A DNA stretch of 64,000 nucleotides. Source: an uncultured Tenacibaculum sp. GTDB taxonomy: Bacteria > Bacteroidota > Bacteroidia > Flavobacteriales > Flavobacteriaceae. The position numbers and the translations under genes are program-made. Location: contig NZ_CANMAX010000001.1 in the NCBI RefSeq assembly GCF_947495995.1, positions 496,001 to 560,000 of the forward strand, read 5' to 3'. Positions 36,357 through 44,321 of this stretch are shown one piece after another; positions within the stretch are counted from its first letter, which is position 1, and each line of letters begins with the position of its first letter. Below the pieces are notes generated by a model that did no database searches, was not told where the DNA came from, and worked only from the letters and a program-made list of their open reading frames with translations.

Positions 36357-36434
36357 AATTGAATGTGACACATTCCAGTAACTTGGATAAAGTCGATATT
36401 CTTTAATAACCTAAAAAAACTTAAAAAATTAACA

Positions 36435-37148
36435 ATGAAAAAACTAATTACAGTAATTGTACTTGTGTGCAGTTTCAACTCATTTGGCCAAGCATTTTCA
36501 TCTAGTGGTGAAGGTGGTAGAGGTTACAGAAATACACTTATAAACTATTTGGCAGAAAACCAAAGATTCAAAAACAACTTAGAGTTTGAAGAAAAATTTG
36601 AAGGTTCAGCTTTTATTCAAAAAGATTTTAAAGTTGGAGTAATTAGCGACTCTAACAAACACGTTTTGTTTAGATACAATGCCTACAAAGACGAAATGTT
36701 AATTAAAAACGAGAAAACTTTAAAATATTTCAATCTTCTGAAAGGGCTTGGTAATAGAATTAAAGCTGTGAACACTCATGGTGAAGATACTTACATAGTA
36801 TTTAATGATAAAGAAGATGGAGAAAATAGATTTTTTAAGCACGTATTTAATACTGTAGATAAAAAACAGCATCTTTTAATAAAGGAAAAAGTAATTTTTG
36901 TTGAAGCTAAACAACCTAAAACTGCTTATCAAGATTATAAAAAACCACATTTTAAAAGATTAGAAGATAAGTTCTATATTTCTTTAGATGGAGAAAATGC
37001 AGTGGAAGTTCCTAGATCTAAACGAAAATTTATTGCATTATTCGGTGATAAGAAGAATGAAATTAAAACTTATATTAAAGAAAAGAAAAAAAGCTATAAG
37101 GATAAACAAGGTTTAATGGCTATTTTAAAATATTACAACTCTCTTTAG
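36435..37148 (+). CDS. Secreted protein of unknown function, paralogue 3 of 4
   Basis: 237 residues, signal peptide ending near NSFGQAF. The closest relative is paralogue 2: nearly the same GSAFIQKDFKVGVISD, RYNAYKDEMLIKNEKTL, LLKGLGNRIKAVNTHGEDTY, ENRFFKHVFNTVDKK and HLLIKEKVIFVEAKQPKTAY segments. The tail FIALFGDKKNEIKTYIKEKK ends MAILKYYNSL. A conserved Arg-Asn after a Gly-rich start (RGYRNTLINYLAEN) is shared by paralogues 2-4. The sharing of signal peptide and 20-base pre-start sequence AAAAAATTAACAATG with paralogue 2 points to recent duplication. Confidence 0.78.
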   Translation: MKKLITVIVLVCSFNSFGQAFSSSGEGGRGYRNTLINYLAENQRFKNNLEFEEKFEGSAFIQKDFKVGVISDSNKHVLFRYNAYKDEMLIKNEKTLKYFNLLKGLGNRIKAVNTHGEDTYIVFNDKEDGENRFFKHVFNTVDKKQHLLIKEKVIFVEAKQPKTAYQDYKKPHFKRLEDKFYISLDGENAVEVPRSKRKFIALFGDKKNEIKTYIKEKKKSYKDKQGLMAILKYYNSL

Positions 37149-37222
37149 AAGAAAAGAAACTTATATCAAAAAAATTATATTTTAAGGTAGGGATTTTTAA
37201 ATCTTTCTTGTTTTAAACTAAC

Positions 37223-37313
37223 AATATCTCAATGTTTAACAAAACATTATAAGCCAAGTTTTATTGAAAACAGTATACTTGGCTTTCAATGGGGCTAACA
37301 ACATTGAGATATT
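37223..37313. repeat. 91-bp nested inverted repeat between paralogues 3 and 4
   Basis: Outer arms AATATCTCAATGTT and its exact complement (37223-37236, 37300-37313); inner arms AAGCCAAGT and ACTTGGCTT (37251-37259, 37277-37285). It could be a structured leader or terminator, or a small MITE-like insertion; no clear target duplication is seen. Not present in the gaps before paralogues 2 and 3. Confidence 0.6.
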
Positions 37314-37353
37314 TATTAAACAACATAAAAATTTAAAACATTAATCCTTAAAA

Positions 37354-38067
37354 ATGAAAAAAGTATTATTATTATTCTTTGCTGTAATTTATTCTGCAAA
37401 TACTTTTTCGCAAGCTTTTACTGGGGGCGGAAACAAAGCATACCGAAACACTTTAATAAATTATTTATCTGAGAACCTAAGAGTAAAAAACAACAAAGAG
37501 TTTTATGAAAAAGTAAGCGGTACCGTTTTTGTTCAAAACAGTTTTATCGCAGGTAGAGTTAACGAATCTAAAGAAATTGTTAAGTATAAATACAATGCTT
37601 ACAACGATCAAATTTTAATTAACGATAACAACGGAGAAAAGTACTTCAACCTTCTTAAAGGTGTTGGAAACAAAATTCAAGCTATAAACTCTAAATTAAG
37701 CGAAACTTATATTGTTTTTAAAGATTTGAGTACAAGTAAAAGTCAATTCTTTAAGCACGAGTTTAATACTTCAGGAGATAAAGTTGTGTCTTTATTAACT
37801 AAGCAAAAAGTAGTTTATGTTAAAGGAAAGCAAGCTACGAATAGTTACCAATCTGCTACTAAGCCAAAATTCAATAGATTAAAAGATCAATTCTTTGTTT
37901 CTTTAGATGATAGAACTGCAGTTGAAGTACCTAGATCTAAGAAAAAATTCATCGCTTTATTCGAGAATAAAGAAAAAGAAATTAAGACCTACATGAAAGA
38001 AAATCGTAAGAGTCACAAGAAAAGAAACGAGTTAATTGATATTTTAAAATATTACGCAACTATATAG
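37354..38067 (+). CDS. Secreted protein of unknown function, paralogue 4 of 4
   Basis: 237 residues, signal peptide ending near NTFSQAF. Shares the plan of paralogues 2-3 but with more changes: GTVFVQNSFIAGRVN, YKYNAYNDQILIND, YFNLLKGVGNKIQAINSK, SQFFKHEFNT, TKQKVVYVKGKQAT, LKDQFFVSLDDRTAVEVPRSKKKFIALF and the final ILKYYATI. The gap before it holds a 91-bp nested inverted repeat unlike the gaps before the others. The 3' end overlaps the tsaB 3' end by eight bases, tail to tail. Confidence 0.78.
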   Translation: MKKVLLLFFAVIYSANTFSQAFTGGGNKAYRNTLINYLSENLRVKNNKEFYEKVSGTVFVQNSFIAGRVNESKEIVKYKYNAYNDQILINDNNGEKYFNLLKGVGNKIQAINSKLSETYIVFKDLSTSKSQFFKHEFNTSGDKVVSLLTKQKVVYVKGKQATNSYQSATKPKFNRLKDQFFVSLDDRTAVEVPRSKKKFIALFENKEKEIKTYMKENRKSHKKRNELIDILKYYATI

Positions 38068-38740
38068 TTTTCTTTTGTGGAGTAACAATAAAATCTTTTA
38101 GATAAAAAGGTTCAAAATAAGCGACATCTTCGATGTCGTTTTTTTTGTACTTATCATAACTGATTTTTGCCATATCTAAAGCAGAAGGAAATTTATCTTC
38201 TACAAACTCAAAATTCGTTGATTTAAGCACTTCTTTACACTTCGTACTTCCATCACCTAATAAATATATTTTTCTATCAGAAATATACTCAGAAAAAGAA
38301 TCTTCAGTTATGATTTCTGCTTTAACTTCTCTAACTAAATTGTAGTTCGCATCATAAATACTAGAATATACTTCCATTCTTCTGGCATCTAACATCGGTA
38401 TAATTAGAGAGTTCTCTTCTACAGAAATAGCATGAGCTAATGACGTTAGTGTTTCAACGCTTATTAAAGGTATATTCTGAGCAAAACATAATCCTTTGGC
38501 AGATGAAACTCCAATTCTTAAGCCTGTATACGAACCTGGACCTTTACTCACAGCAACAGCGTCTAAATCTTCAATTGAAATATTAGCTTGTTTAATAGCA
38601 TCTATAATAAAAGGATGCAATTTTTCAGCATGTGAATAATTAATATCATTCAACTCTTTAAAACCAATCACTTCTCCATCTTTTGCTATACTTACAGAAC
38701 AGTTTTTTGTAGATGTTTCTATATTAAGAATTAATGCCAT
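38060..38740 (-). CDS. tsaB: tRNA t6A biosynthesis protein TsaB
   Basis: 226 residues, ASKHA-fold protein of the threonylcarbamoyladenosine system. N-terminal LILNIETSTKNCSVSIAKDG and the SKGPGSYTGLRIGVSSAKGLC segment are characteristic. It is a scaffold partner of TsaD and TsaE for modification of ANN-decoding tRNAs. It ends inside the 3' end of paralogue 4. It starts 91 bases before the TolC stop, with a terminator of the TolC gene between. Confidence 0.95.
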   Translation of the reverse strand: MALILNIETSTKNCSVSIAKDGEVIGFKELNDINYSHAEKLHPFIIDAIKQANISIEDLDAVAVSKGPGSYTGLRIGVSSAKGLCFAQNIPLISVETLTSLAHAISVEENSLIIPMLDARRMEVYSSIYDANYNLVREVKAEIITEDSFSEYISDRKIYLLGDGSTKCKEVLKSTNFEFVEDKFPSALDMAKISYDKYKKNDIEDVAYFEPFYLKDFIVTPQKKTI

Positions 38741-38771
38741 GCTTGAAATTTATTTTGCAAATATATTACAC

Positions 38772-38804
38772 AAAACAAAAACCCCACAAATAATTTGTGA
38801 GGCC
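38772..38804 (-). terminator. Terminator of the TolC-family gene
   Basis: Stem CCTCACAAAT/ATTTGTGGGG with one mismatch (38783-38802), then TTTTTGTTTTG on the minus strand. Lies between the TolC-type gene and tsaB. Confidence 0.85.
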
Positions 38805-38831
38805 TTATAAGTAAAGTTAGTAAACTTTACT

Positions 38832-40169
38832 TTAGTCTAAAATATTTTCACCGTAATAGAATTTTAAAACTTTAGTTTTAAAAATATAATCAAATTTAGC
38901 TCTAATTAAAGCTGATTCTGCATTTACTAATCTATTACGAACCTGATCATAATCAAATCTTGTCATAGCTCCGTATTCATAACTTGCTTGCGCATTTTTG
39001 AAAGCTTCATTCTGAGAATCTAACGAAATACTAGCAGCTTCGAAAGTTTTAGCTGCTGCTTTAGCATCTAAAAACGCTTGTTCTATAGTTTGTTTTAAGT
39101 TTAACTTTTCTATTTCTAAATTATTTTCAGAAATTAATTTTTGAACCTTAGAACGTTCTACGTTAGCATCATTTCTAAATCCATTAAAAATTGGAATATT
39201 TACACTAAACCCTAAACCATAACCTAAGTTATTATCTAACTGAGTAAATAAACCTGTATTAGAAAAACCAGGTGGTAAATCTAAATTGAAACCATAATTA
39301 GAACCAACATTAGCAGATGTAGAAATTGTTGGTAAATACCCTGATTTAGCAAGTTTAATTCCAAACTCAGAATTCTCTATATTTAATTTAGCTCTTTCTA
39401 TCTCTGGCCTGTTAGTCAATGCTTTTTGATATACTTCGTTTGAACTACTATATAATAGAGCCGCAGAAGGAGAACCAATTTCAATTTTCGCTACCTGAAA
39501 ACCTTCGTAATCTACTTGTAATAATTGCGATAAGTTTAATAAAGCTATGTTTAATGCATTTTCTTGTGTTACCACATTTTGTGCATCATTTGCTGCTGTA
39601 GATTGAATATTTAATAAATCTCCTTTAGGAATAGAACCTGTATCAAACTGCGCTTGAGCTCTATCAATTTGGTTTTTACTAATCCCTGCTTGAACTTTAG
39701 CTACTTGAAGATTTTCTTTTGCAAACAAAACATTTAAATACGTATTTACAACTCTTAAAGCAATATCATTTTCTATTACTTCTAAATCTAATTTACTTCT
39801 TTCAACTCCTAGTTTTGCTTGTTTGTATGTGTTTAAGTTTCTAAAACCGTTGAATACAGTATAACTAACACCAACACTTAAAGATCCACCAAATGTAGTT
39901 GTAGAAACCCTGTCGTTTGATACTGGATCGAATGTAGATCCAAAATTTAGACTACCTCCTGTTGAAGCGTTTACTGATGGTAGAAAATTTGCTTTATTAT
40001 TTTTTACGTCTTTCTCTGCAACTTGTACATTAAGTTCGTTTATCTTAACCTGTATGTTATTTTTCATAGCATGATCAACACACTCTTTTAAAGTCCATTC
40101 TTTTTGACTATAAGAAAGTATAGAGACTAATAAAAAGGGAAATAACAGTAGTAATTTTTTGTTCTTCAC
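38832..40169 (-). CDS. TolC family outer-membrane efflux protein
   Basis: 445 residues with signal peptide (near SYSQKEW). Two long helical repeats, each with an OEP domain: starting WTLKECVDHAMKNNIQVKINEL and repeated after about residue 235 (VYQKALTNRPEIERAKLNIEN). Outer-membrane channel of a tripartite exporter. Neither membrane-fusion nor inner-membrane pump genes are next to it, so the partner is encoded elsewhere. It lies between the cytochrome oxidase block and tsaB and is flanked by its own terminator. Confidence 0.93.
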   Translation of the reverse strand: MKNKKLLLLFPFLLVSILSYSQKEWTLKECVDHAMKNNIQVKINELNVQVAEKDVKNNKANFLPSVNASTGGSLNFGSTFDPVSNDRVSTTTFGGSLSVGVSYTVFNGFRNLNTYKQAKLGVERSKLDLEVIENDIALRVVNTYLNVLFAKENLQVAKVQAGISKNQIDRAQAQFDTGSIPKGDLLNIQSTAANDAQNVVTQENALNIALLNLSQLLQVDYEGFQVAKIEIGSPSAALLYSSSNEVYQKALTNRPEIERAKLNIENSEFGIKLAKSGYLPTISTSANVGSNYGFNLDLPPGFSNTGLFTQLDNNLGYGLGFSVNIPIFNGFRNDANVERSKVQKLISENNLEIEKLNLKQTIEQAFLDAKAAAKTFEAASISLDSQNEAFKNAQASYEYGAMTRFDYDQVRNRLVNAESALIRAKFDYIFKTKVLKFYYGENILD

Positions 40170-40238
40170 AATCTTGTTTATTTAGTAAGTATCGATATGA
40201 CGACAAAGTAAACAATATGTTACAAAAAAAGAACGAAA

Positions 40239-40448
40239 TTAACTATTAGTTTTTTTTCTGTGTCTGTAGAGAAAGAATAATAGCAATCCGATTAATAAAT
40301 AAGGAAATACCATTAAGTATGTAATACCATTATTAACACCCTCAGCTACAGCCTCATTACCACCTTCAATTACTGCCTTACACATTGCACATTGTGCATT
40401 AATATTCAGTGATATAAAAACGATAAATATTAAAAGTTTCTTAAGCAT
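40239..40448 (-). CDS. Small exported protein with CxxC and C-terminal transmembrane helix
   Basis: 69 residues: signal peptide (cleavage near NINAQC), then CAMCKAVIEGG with two Cys, a short linker and a C-terminal membrane helix followed by basic RHRKKTNS. Topology suggests an exoplasmic metal or heme-thiol site anchored to the inner membrane. The start overlaps the DUF420 gene by eight bases, and it is the last gene of the oxidase-assembly set, so a role in copper delivery or oxidase maturation is plausible. No family is recognised. Confidence 0.75.
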   Translation of the reverse strand: MLKKLLIFIVFISLNINAQCAMCKAVIEGGNEAVAEGVNNGITYLMVFPYLLIGLLLFFLYRHRKKTNS

Positions 40449-40971
40449 AATAAGGTGAAATCATTAAGTAAATTATTACTCCAGTTACTGCTACATATAA
40501 CCATAATGGATATGCTATTTTAGCTATTTTCTTATGCATTTCGAACTGACCTAATTTAGCTCTCATAAAAGTAAAAAGCACGAAAGGTATAATTACTATC
40601 GATAAAAGTATATGAGTAATTAAAATGAAGTAATAAATGTATTTAATAGCTCCTTCTCCACCGTATGGTGTAGATTCTGAAGTCATGTGATAAGCAACAT
40701 ACATCACTAAAAACAATGCAGAAGAAATAATTGCCAGAGTATTTAGTTGTTCGTGTTGCTTTTTATTCCCTTTTTTAATTGCCATTACAGAGAATATCAA
40801 CAATAAAGCTGTTATTCCATTCATAGTAGCATAAATAGGCGGTAAAAATGTTAAAGGTTCAACATTTGGAATTTTAATTCCGAAAAGTGCAGCAACTGCT
40901 ATAGGAATCACTATAGATACTACAGTGATAAACTTTTTATATTTTTTTTCTTGAATCGTAAGATTACTCAT
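40441..40971 (-). CDS. DUF420 membrane protein (oxidase-assembly associated)
   Basis: 176 residues with about four to five transmembrane helices and a short N-terminal tail. Conserved family positions include MYVAYHMTSESTPYGGEG and the His-bearing FTFMRAKLGQFEMHKKIAKI. DUF420 (CtaM-like) proteins are encoded with SCO and cytochrome oxidase genes in Bacteroidota and are thought to assist oxidase biogenesis. Overlaps the SCO gene and the small CxxC gene by eight bases each, a sign of coupled translation. Confidence 0.85.
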   Translation of the reverse strand: MSNLTIQEKKYKKFITVVSIVIPIAVAALFGIKIPNVEPLTFLPPIYATMNGITALLLIFSVMAIKKGNKKQHEQLNTLAIISSALFLVMYVAYHMTSESTPYGGEGAIKYIYYFILITHILLSIVIIPFVLFTFMRAKLGQFEMHKKIAKIAYPLWLYVAVTGVIIYLMISPYYA

Positions 40972-41611
40972 TTAACAATAACTTTATATCTTGTTTTAAC
41001 TCCGTAATTTGATCTGGAAAAGTTTCTTCTTGTAAAGCTCTGTAATACATAATTGGATTACCATACTCATCGTATCTTGAACGTATGTAACCTTGTTTAT
41101 CAACTAAAGCGAATAAACCTGAATGATAAAACCCTCCATGATCTTCTCCTCCTTCTCCAACAGGTAATTTAAAACCTGTGTTAGAAAGTTCAAAAACATC
41201 TTCAACTGGCTTTCCTGTTAACAAATGCCAGTTGACATGTGTCATTTTATAATTTTCAGCATAACTTTTTAATACCTCAGGAGTATCTTTATCGGGTGTT
41301 ATACTAAAAGAAGCAATACCAAAGTTTGGATTTCCAATGAATTCATTCTGAACACTAACCATTTTTCTGTTCATGATAGGACAAATCGTAGGACAAGTAG
41401 TAAAGAAGAATTCAACTACATAAACTTTACCTAAATAGTCCTTGTTAGAAATTGTTTTTCCTTCTTGATTTACAAATTCAAAATCAGGCACTTTATTAAA
41501 CTTGTATAAATCTGCTTTTTGAAAATGTTTTACAATTTTAGGAACTGAATAAATTCCGAATAATAAAATTATGAATGAAATTCCTATGTAAGAATAATTA
41601 CTTTTCTTCAT
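40964..41611 (-). CDS. SCO1/SenC family copper chaperone
   Basis: 215 residues, N-terminal membrane anchor, thioredoxin-like domain outside. The copper-binding CxxxC is VVEFFFTTCPTICPIMNRK (Cys73, Cys77) and the distal His is in YHSGLFALVDKQG. It delivers copper to the CuA centre of cytochrome oxidase. It overlaps its cysteine-less paralogue upstream by 14 bases and DUF420 downstream by 8. Confidence 0.95.
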   Translation of the reverse strand: MKKSNYSYIGISFIILLFGIYSVPKIVKHFQKADLYKFNKVPDFEFVNQEGKTISNKDYLGKVYVVEFFFTTCPTICPIMNRKMVSVQNEFIGNPNFGIASFSITPDKDTPEVLKSYAENYKMTHVNWHLLTGKPVEDVFELSNTGFKLPVGEGGEDHGGFYHSGLFALVDKQGYIRSRYDEYGNPIMYYRALQEETFPDQITELKQDIKLLLNE

Positions 41612-42278
41612 TTGATATGCTTTTTTTCCTTCTGTCTTCGCTTCGGTTATTTTTCTTTAGTGCTAAACTATATTCAGCAAGAACAACTTTTACATCATCG
41701 AACATATCATTTTTCAATTCAGCAACAGATTGCATATTATAACCGAACAATTTCTTTTTCTTCAAGCTCTTTATAGTAGACTCTCCTCTTCGTAAAGCGA
41801 CCTCTTTATCAACAATGTAAGCTTGAGAGGTATGAGAATTGCTATCTAACTTAGAATCACTTTTAAAACTATCGTGAATAGCATCCATTTCATCTTTCGA
41901 AGTATAGATGAAATTCCATTTTATCATGTTGGTATACTTACCTAGCTTTTCTTTTAAAGCTTCAGTTTGGGGTTTCAGTTCTTTATCTACAAAAGAGATT
42001 AATTGGAAATCAGTATAACCGTAAAACTTCTTATAGATTTTCTCATTTAAATTAAAAAGCTCTCCCCTACTATCAATAGTATCTTTACCGATAAAATTAA
42101 CAACAGATACTTTTCCTTTAAACTTTATCTTTTTATAAATATTACTAACATCAATAACCTCTTTAGTAACTATTGGTAATTTTCCAAAGTTATAAGTTCC
42201 CATTTGAAGATATATATAGAACAATAATGGAACTATAAATAAGATAAATAGAACTGCGTGTTTTTTACTAATCTTCAT
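41598..42278 (-). CDS. SCO-like membrane-anchored protein lacking the copper-binding cysteines
   Basis: 226 residues with an N-terminal anchor. The outline parallels the SCO protein encoded next: VSVVNFIGKDTIDSRGELFN sits where SCO has its Cys motif, then FQLISFVDKELKPQTEALKE, TNMIKWNFIYT and SQAYIVDKEVALRRGE match the SCO secondary structure. No Cys is present at the metal site. It probably arose by duplication of SCO and may serve as a structural partner in oxidase assembly. The assignment rests on parallel order rather than strong identity. Confidence 0.65.
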   Translation of the reverse strand: MKISKKHAVLFILFIVPLLFYIYLQMGTYNFGKLPIVTKEVIDVSNIYKKIKFKGKVSVVNFIGKDTIDSRGELFNLNEKIYKKFYGYTDFQLISFVDKELKPQTEALKEKLGKYTNMIKWNFIYTSKDEMDAIHDSFKSDSKLDSNSHTSQAYIVDKEVALRRGESTIKSLKKKKLFGYNMQSVAELKNDMFDDVKVVLAEYSLALKKNNRSEDRRKKSISNEEK

Positions 42279-42302
42279 TACAATAAGTGTATAGTTTAAA
42301 GC

Positions 42303-42328
42303 AAAAAAAAGGTGGTTAAAACCACCAA
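42303..42328 (-). terminator. Terminator after oxidase subunit IV
   Basis: Stem GGTGGTT/AACCACC (42311-42326) with a two-base loop, followed by TTTTTTTT on the minus strand. It divides the oxidase genes from the SCO/DUF420 part and may be leaky. Confidence 0.8.
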
Positions 42329-42338
42329 TTTTATATTG

Positions 42339-42677
42339 TTACCATTTAATTAATGGTGCTAATGTATCGTATAAATAATCTCCTTCTAATAAAACTATAA
42401 ATAGTAAATAGCAAATTAGAAAAACTCCTGTCCATACTATAGATCTTCTAAACCATTTTTTCTCTCCTTCTAAGTGCATGAACGCCCAAGCGATATAGTA
42501 AGCTTTAGCTAAAGTAAGGATAATGAATATCCAGTTTAACCAACTTGTACCTGGACCATGTAAGTGTAATGCATCTGGTTTAACAATACCTAAACCTACT
42601 TCTACTGCTGTAATTATAGATAATATAGCTAGAACTATCCAGATTCTTTTATTTGACTCGTGTGTATGACCTGCCAT
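42339..42677 (-). CDS. Cytochrome c oxidase subunit IV family protein
   Basis: 112 residues with three hydrophobic segments. The pattern KRIWIVLAILSIITAVEVGLG and TLAKAYYIAWAFMHLEGEKKW, with a His in the second helix, fits small prokaryotic subunit IV proteins (COX4_pro) that stabilise the oxidase core. Located 22 bp after subunit III in the usual phylum order. Confidence 0.88.
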   Translation of the reverse strand: MAGHTHESNKRIWIVLAILSIITAVEVGLGIVKPDALHLHGPGTSWLNWIFIILTLAKAYYIAWAFMHLEGEKKWFRRSIVWTGVFLICYLLFIVLLEGDYLYDTLAPLIKW

Positions 42678-42698
42678 TTTAAATACTTTATTTTATTA

Positions 42699-43679
42699 TT
42701 ATACTAAGTAGAAGAATGTGAATACAAATACCCAAACTAAATCTACGAAGTGCCAATATAATCCTACTTTTTCTACCATTTCGTAGTGTCCTCTTTTCTC
42801 GTAAGTTCCTAACACTACATTAAAGAAAATAATGATATTAATTACAATTCCAGAGAATACGTGGAAACCGTGGAAACCTGTAATAAAGAAAAAGAAATCT
42901 GCAAAAATTGGATTACCATATTCGTTATCACGTAAATTCGCTCCTTCAACAACTAACTTTACTTTAGCCATTTGCTTAAGACTTTCTTCTCTAGATAAGA
43001 TAATTTTCTTCTTAGTTGCTAAATCAATTTTCTCACTTCTAACTTGTAAAGAAGGATCGTTTTTAAATGCTTCCTGAACTTGAGCAATAGAATACTGAGA
43101 AATTGTAGCTTCATTCGCAAACCATAATCCGTTCTTTCTTGAGTGTTGAACTCTTCCGTCAGCTCTATCTCCCTGAACAAAATCAGCTATAGCGATTTGC
43201 TCTCCATTTCTAACGAATTGTAATATGTGATTGTCTGTAGTTTTAACAGCTCCGTAAGATCCTTTAATAAATGTTTTCCATTCCCAAGCTTGAGAACCAA
43301 CGAATATTAAACCGAACACTATCGTTACAAACATGTATAATGCAACCTTCTTTTGTTTCATTTTGTGACCTGCATCTACAGCTAAAACCATAGTTACAGA
43401 AGAAACAATAAGAATAAACGTCATAAACGCTACATAGTACATTGGGTAATTACCATGAAAAAAAGGAACGTGCGTAAATACTTCATCGGCGATTGGCCAT
43501 GAATCTATAAACTTAAAACGTGTTAAACCATAAGCAGCTAAGAACCCAGAAAAGGTTAAAGCATCAGACAAGATGAAGAACCACATCATCATTTTTCCAT
43601 AACTAGCGCCAAATGGTTTTACTCCACCTCCGCTCCAGGTCTCTTTATTATCAGAATTTACAGCGATATTAGCTTCCAT
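42699..43679 (-). CDS. Cytochrome c oxidase subunit III, long form
   Basis: 326 residues. The seven-helix subunit III fold is interrupted by a soluble insertion of about 100 residues (roughly 150-250: residues from HILQFVRNGEQIAIADFVQG to KQMAKVKLVVEG) between helices; it then resumes with FFFFITGFHGFHVFSGIVI and HFVDLVWVFVFTFFYLV. The long insert is typical of Bacteroidota. Part of the membrane terminal oxidase with the second subunit III gene upstream; subunits I and II are outside the window. Confidence 0.9.
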   Translation of the reverse strand: MEANIAVNSDNKETWSGGGVKPFGASYGKMMMWFFILSDALTFSGFLAAYGLTRFKFIDSWPIADEVFTHVPFFHGNYPMYYVAFMTFILIVSSVTMVLAVDAGHKMKQKKVALYMFVTIVFGLIFVGSQAWEWKTFIKGSYGAVKTTDNHILQFVRNGEQIAIADFVQGDRADGRVQHSRKNGLWFANEATISQYSIAQVQEAFKNDPSLQVRSEKIDLATKKKIILSREESLKQMAKVKLVVEGANLRDNEYGNPIFADFFFFITGFHGFHVFSGIVINIIIFFNVVLGTYEKRGHYEMVEKVGLYWHFVDLVWVFVFTFFYLV

Positions 43680-43736
43680 AAATATCTTTATCAGTTAAAT
43701 TTTGTTAAATCGTCCGCCAAAATTACACATTTTTAA

Positions 43737-44321
43737 TCATCTAATGAAATAGAAAAAGAAAAATAGATAAATCCATAAAACATCTACAAAATGCCAGAAG
43801 ATTGCACCTAGTTCAAAACCAAGCATATCGGCGGAACTGTACTTCTTTTTAAAATGATTATAAATAACAACAATTAGCACGATAATTCCTGCTATCAGGT
43901 GTAAAACGTGCATAAAAGTAATGATCAATAGTAATGATACTGAAACTGTACTACCAGGACCAGTAAAATATAAACCTGAACTTCTTAATTGTTCGAATCC
44001 GATATATTGAAACCAAACAAAAGCTAAACCTAACACAAAAGTTAGACTTAACGTTAAAAAGGACATTTGTAATTTATTTTGTTTTAAGAAACGATGCGAT
44101 AAAAATAGTGTGATACTACTTAAAACAATTAAGATGGTACTTGTATAAAAAGCAGTAGGTAAATCGAACGTTACCCAATCGTCTCTTTTCATACTAATAA
44201 TGTATGCACTTGTTAAACCTGCAAAGAACATCACCATACTAATTAGTGACACCCATAACATTGGTTTTGCAGATTTTCTTTTCGCTGTTCTTAACTCACT
44301 ATTTACTTGAGCTCTCTCCAT
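43737..44321 (-). CDS. Heme-copper oxidase subunit III, short form
   Basis: 194 residues with five helices. The C-terminal signature GAIFWHFVDVLWIYLFFFFY and TFMHVLHLIAGIIVLIVV (His-rich helix) are those of subunit III. It overlaps ctaB by one base and is distinct from the longer subunit III next door. Two subunit III proteins with one oxidase is a normal arrangement in flavobacteria. Confidence 0.92.
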   Translation of the reverse strand: MERAQVNSELRTAKRKSAKPMLWVSLISMVMFFAGLTSAYIISMKRDDWVTFDLPTAFYTSTILIVLSSITLFLSHRFLKQNKLQMSFLTLSLTFVLGLAFVWFQYIGFEQLRSSGLYFTGPGSTVSVSLLLIITFMHVLHLIAGIIVLIVVIYNHFKKKYSSADMLGFELGAIFWHFVDVLWIYLFFFFYFIR

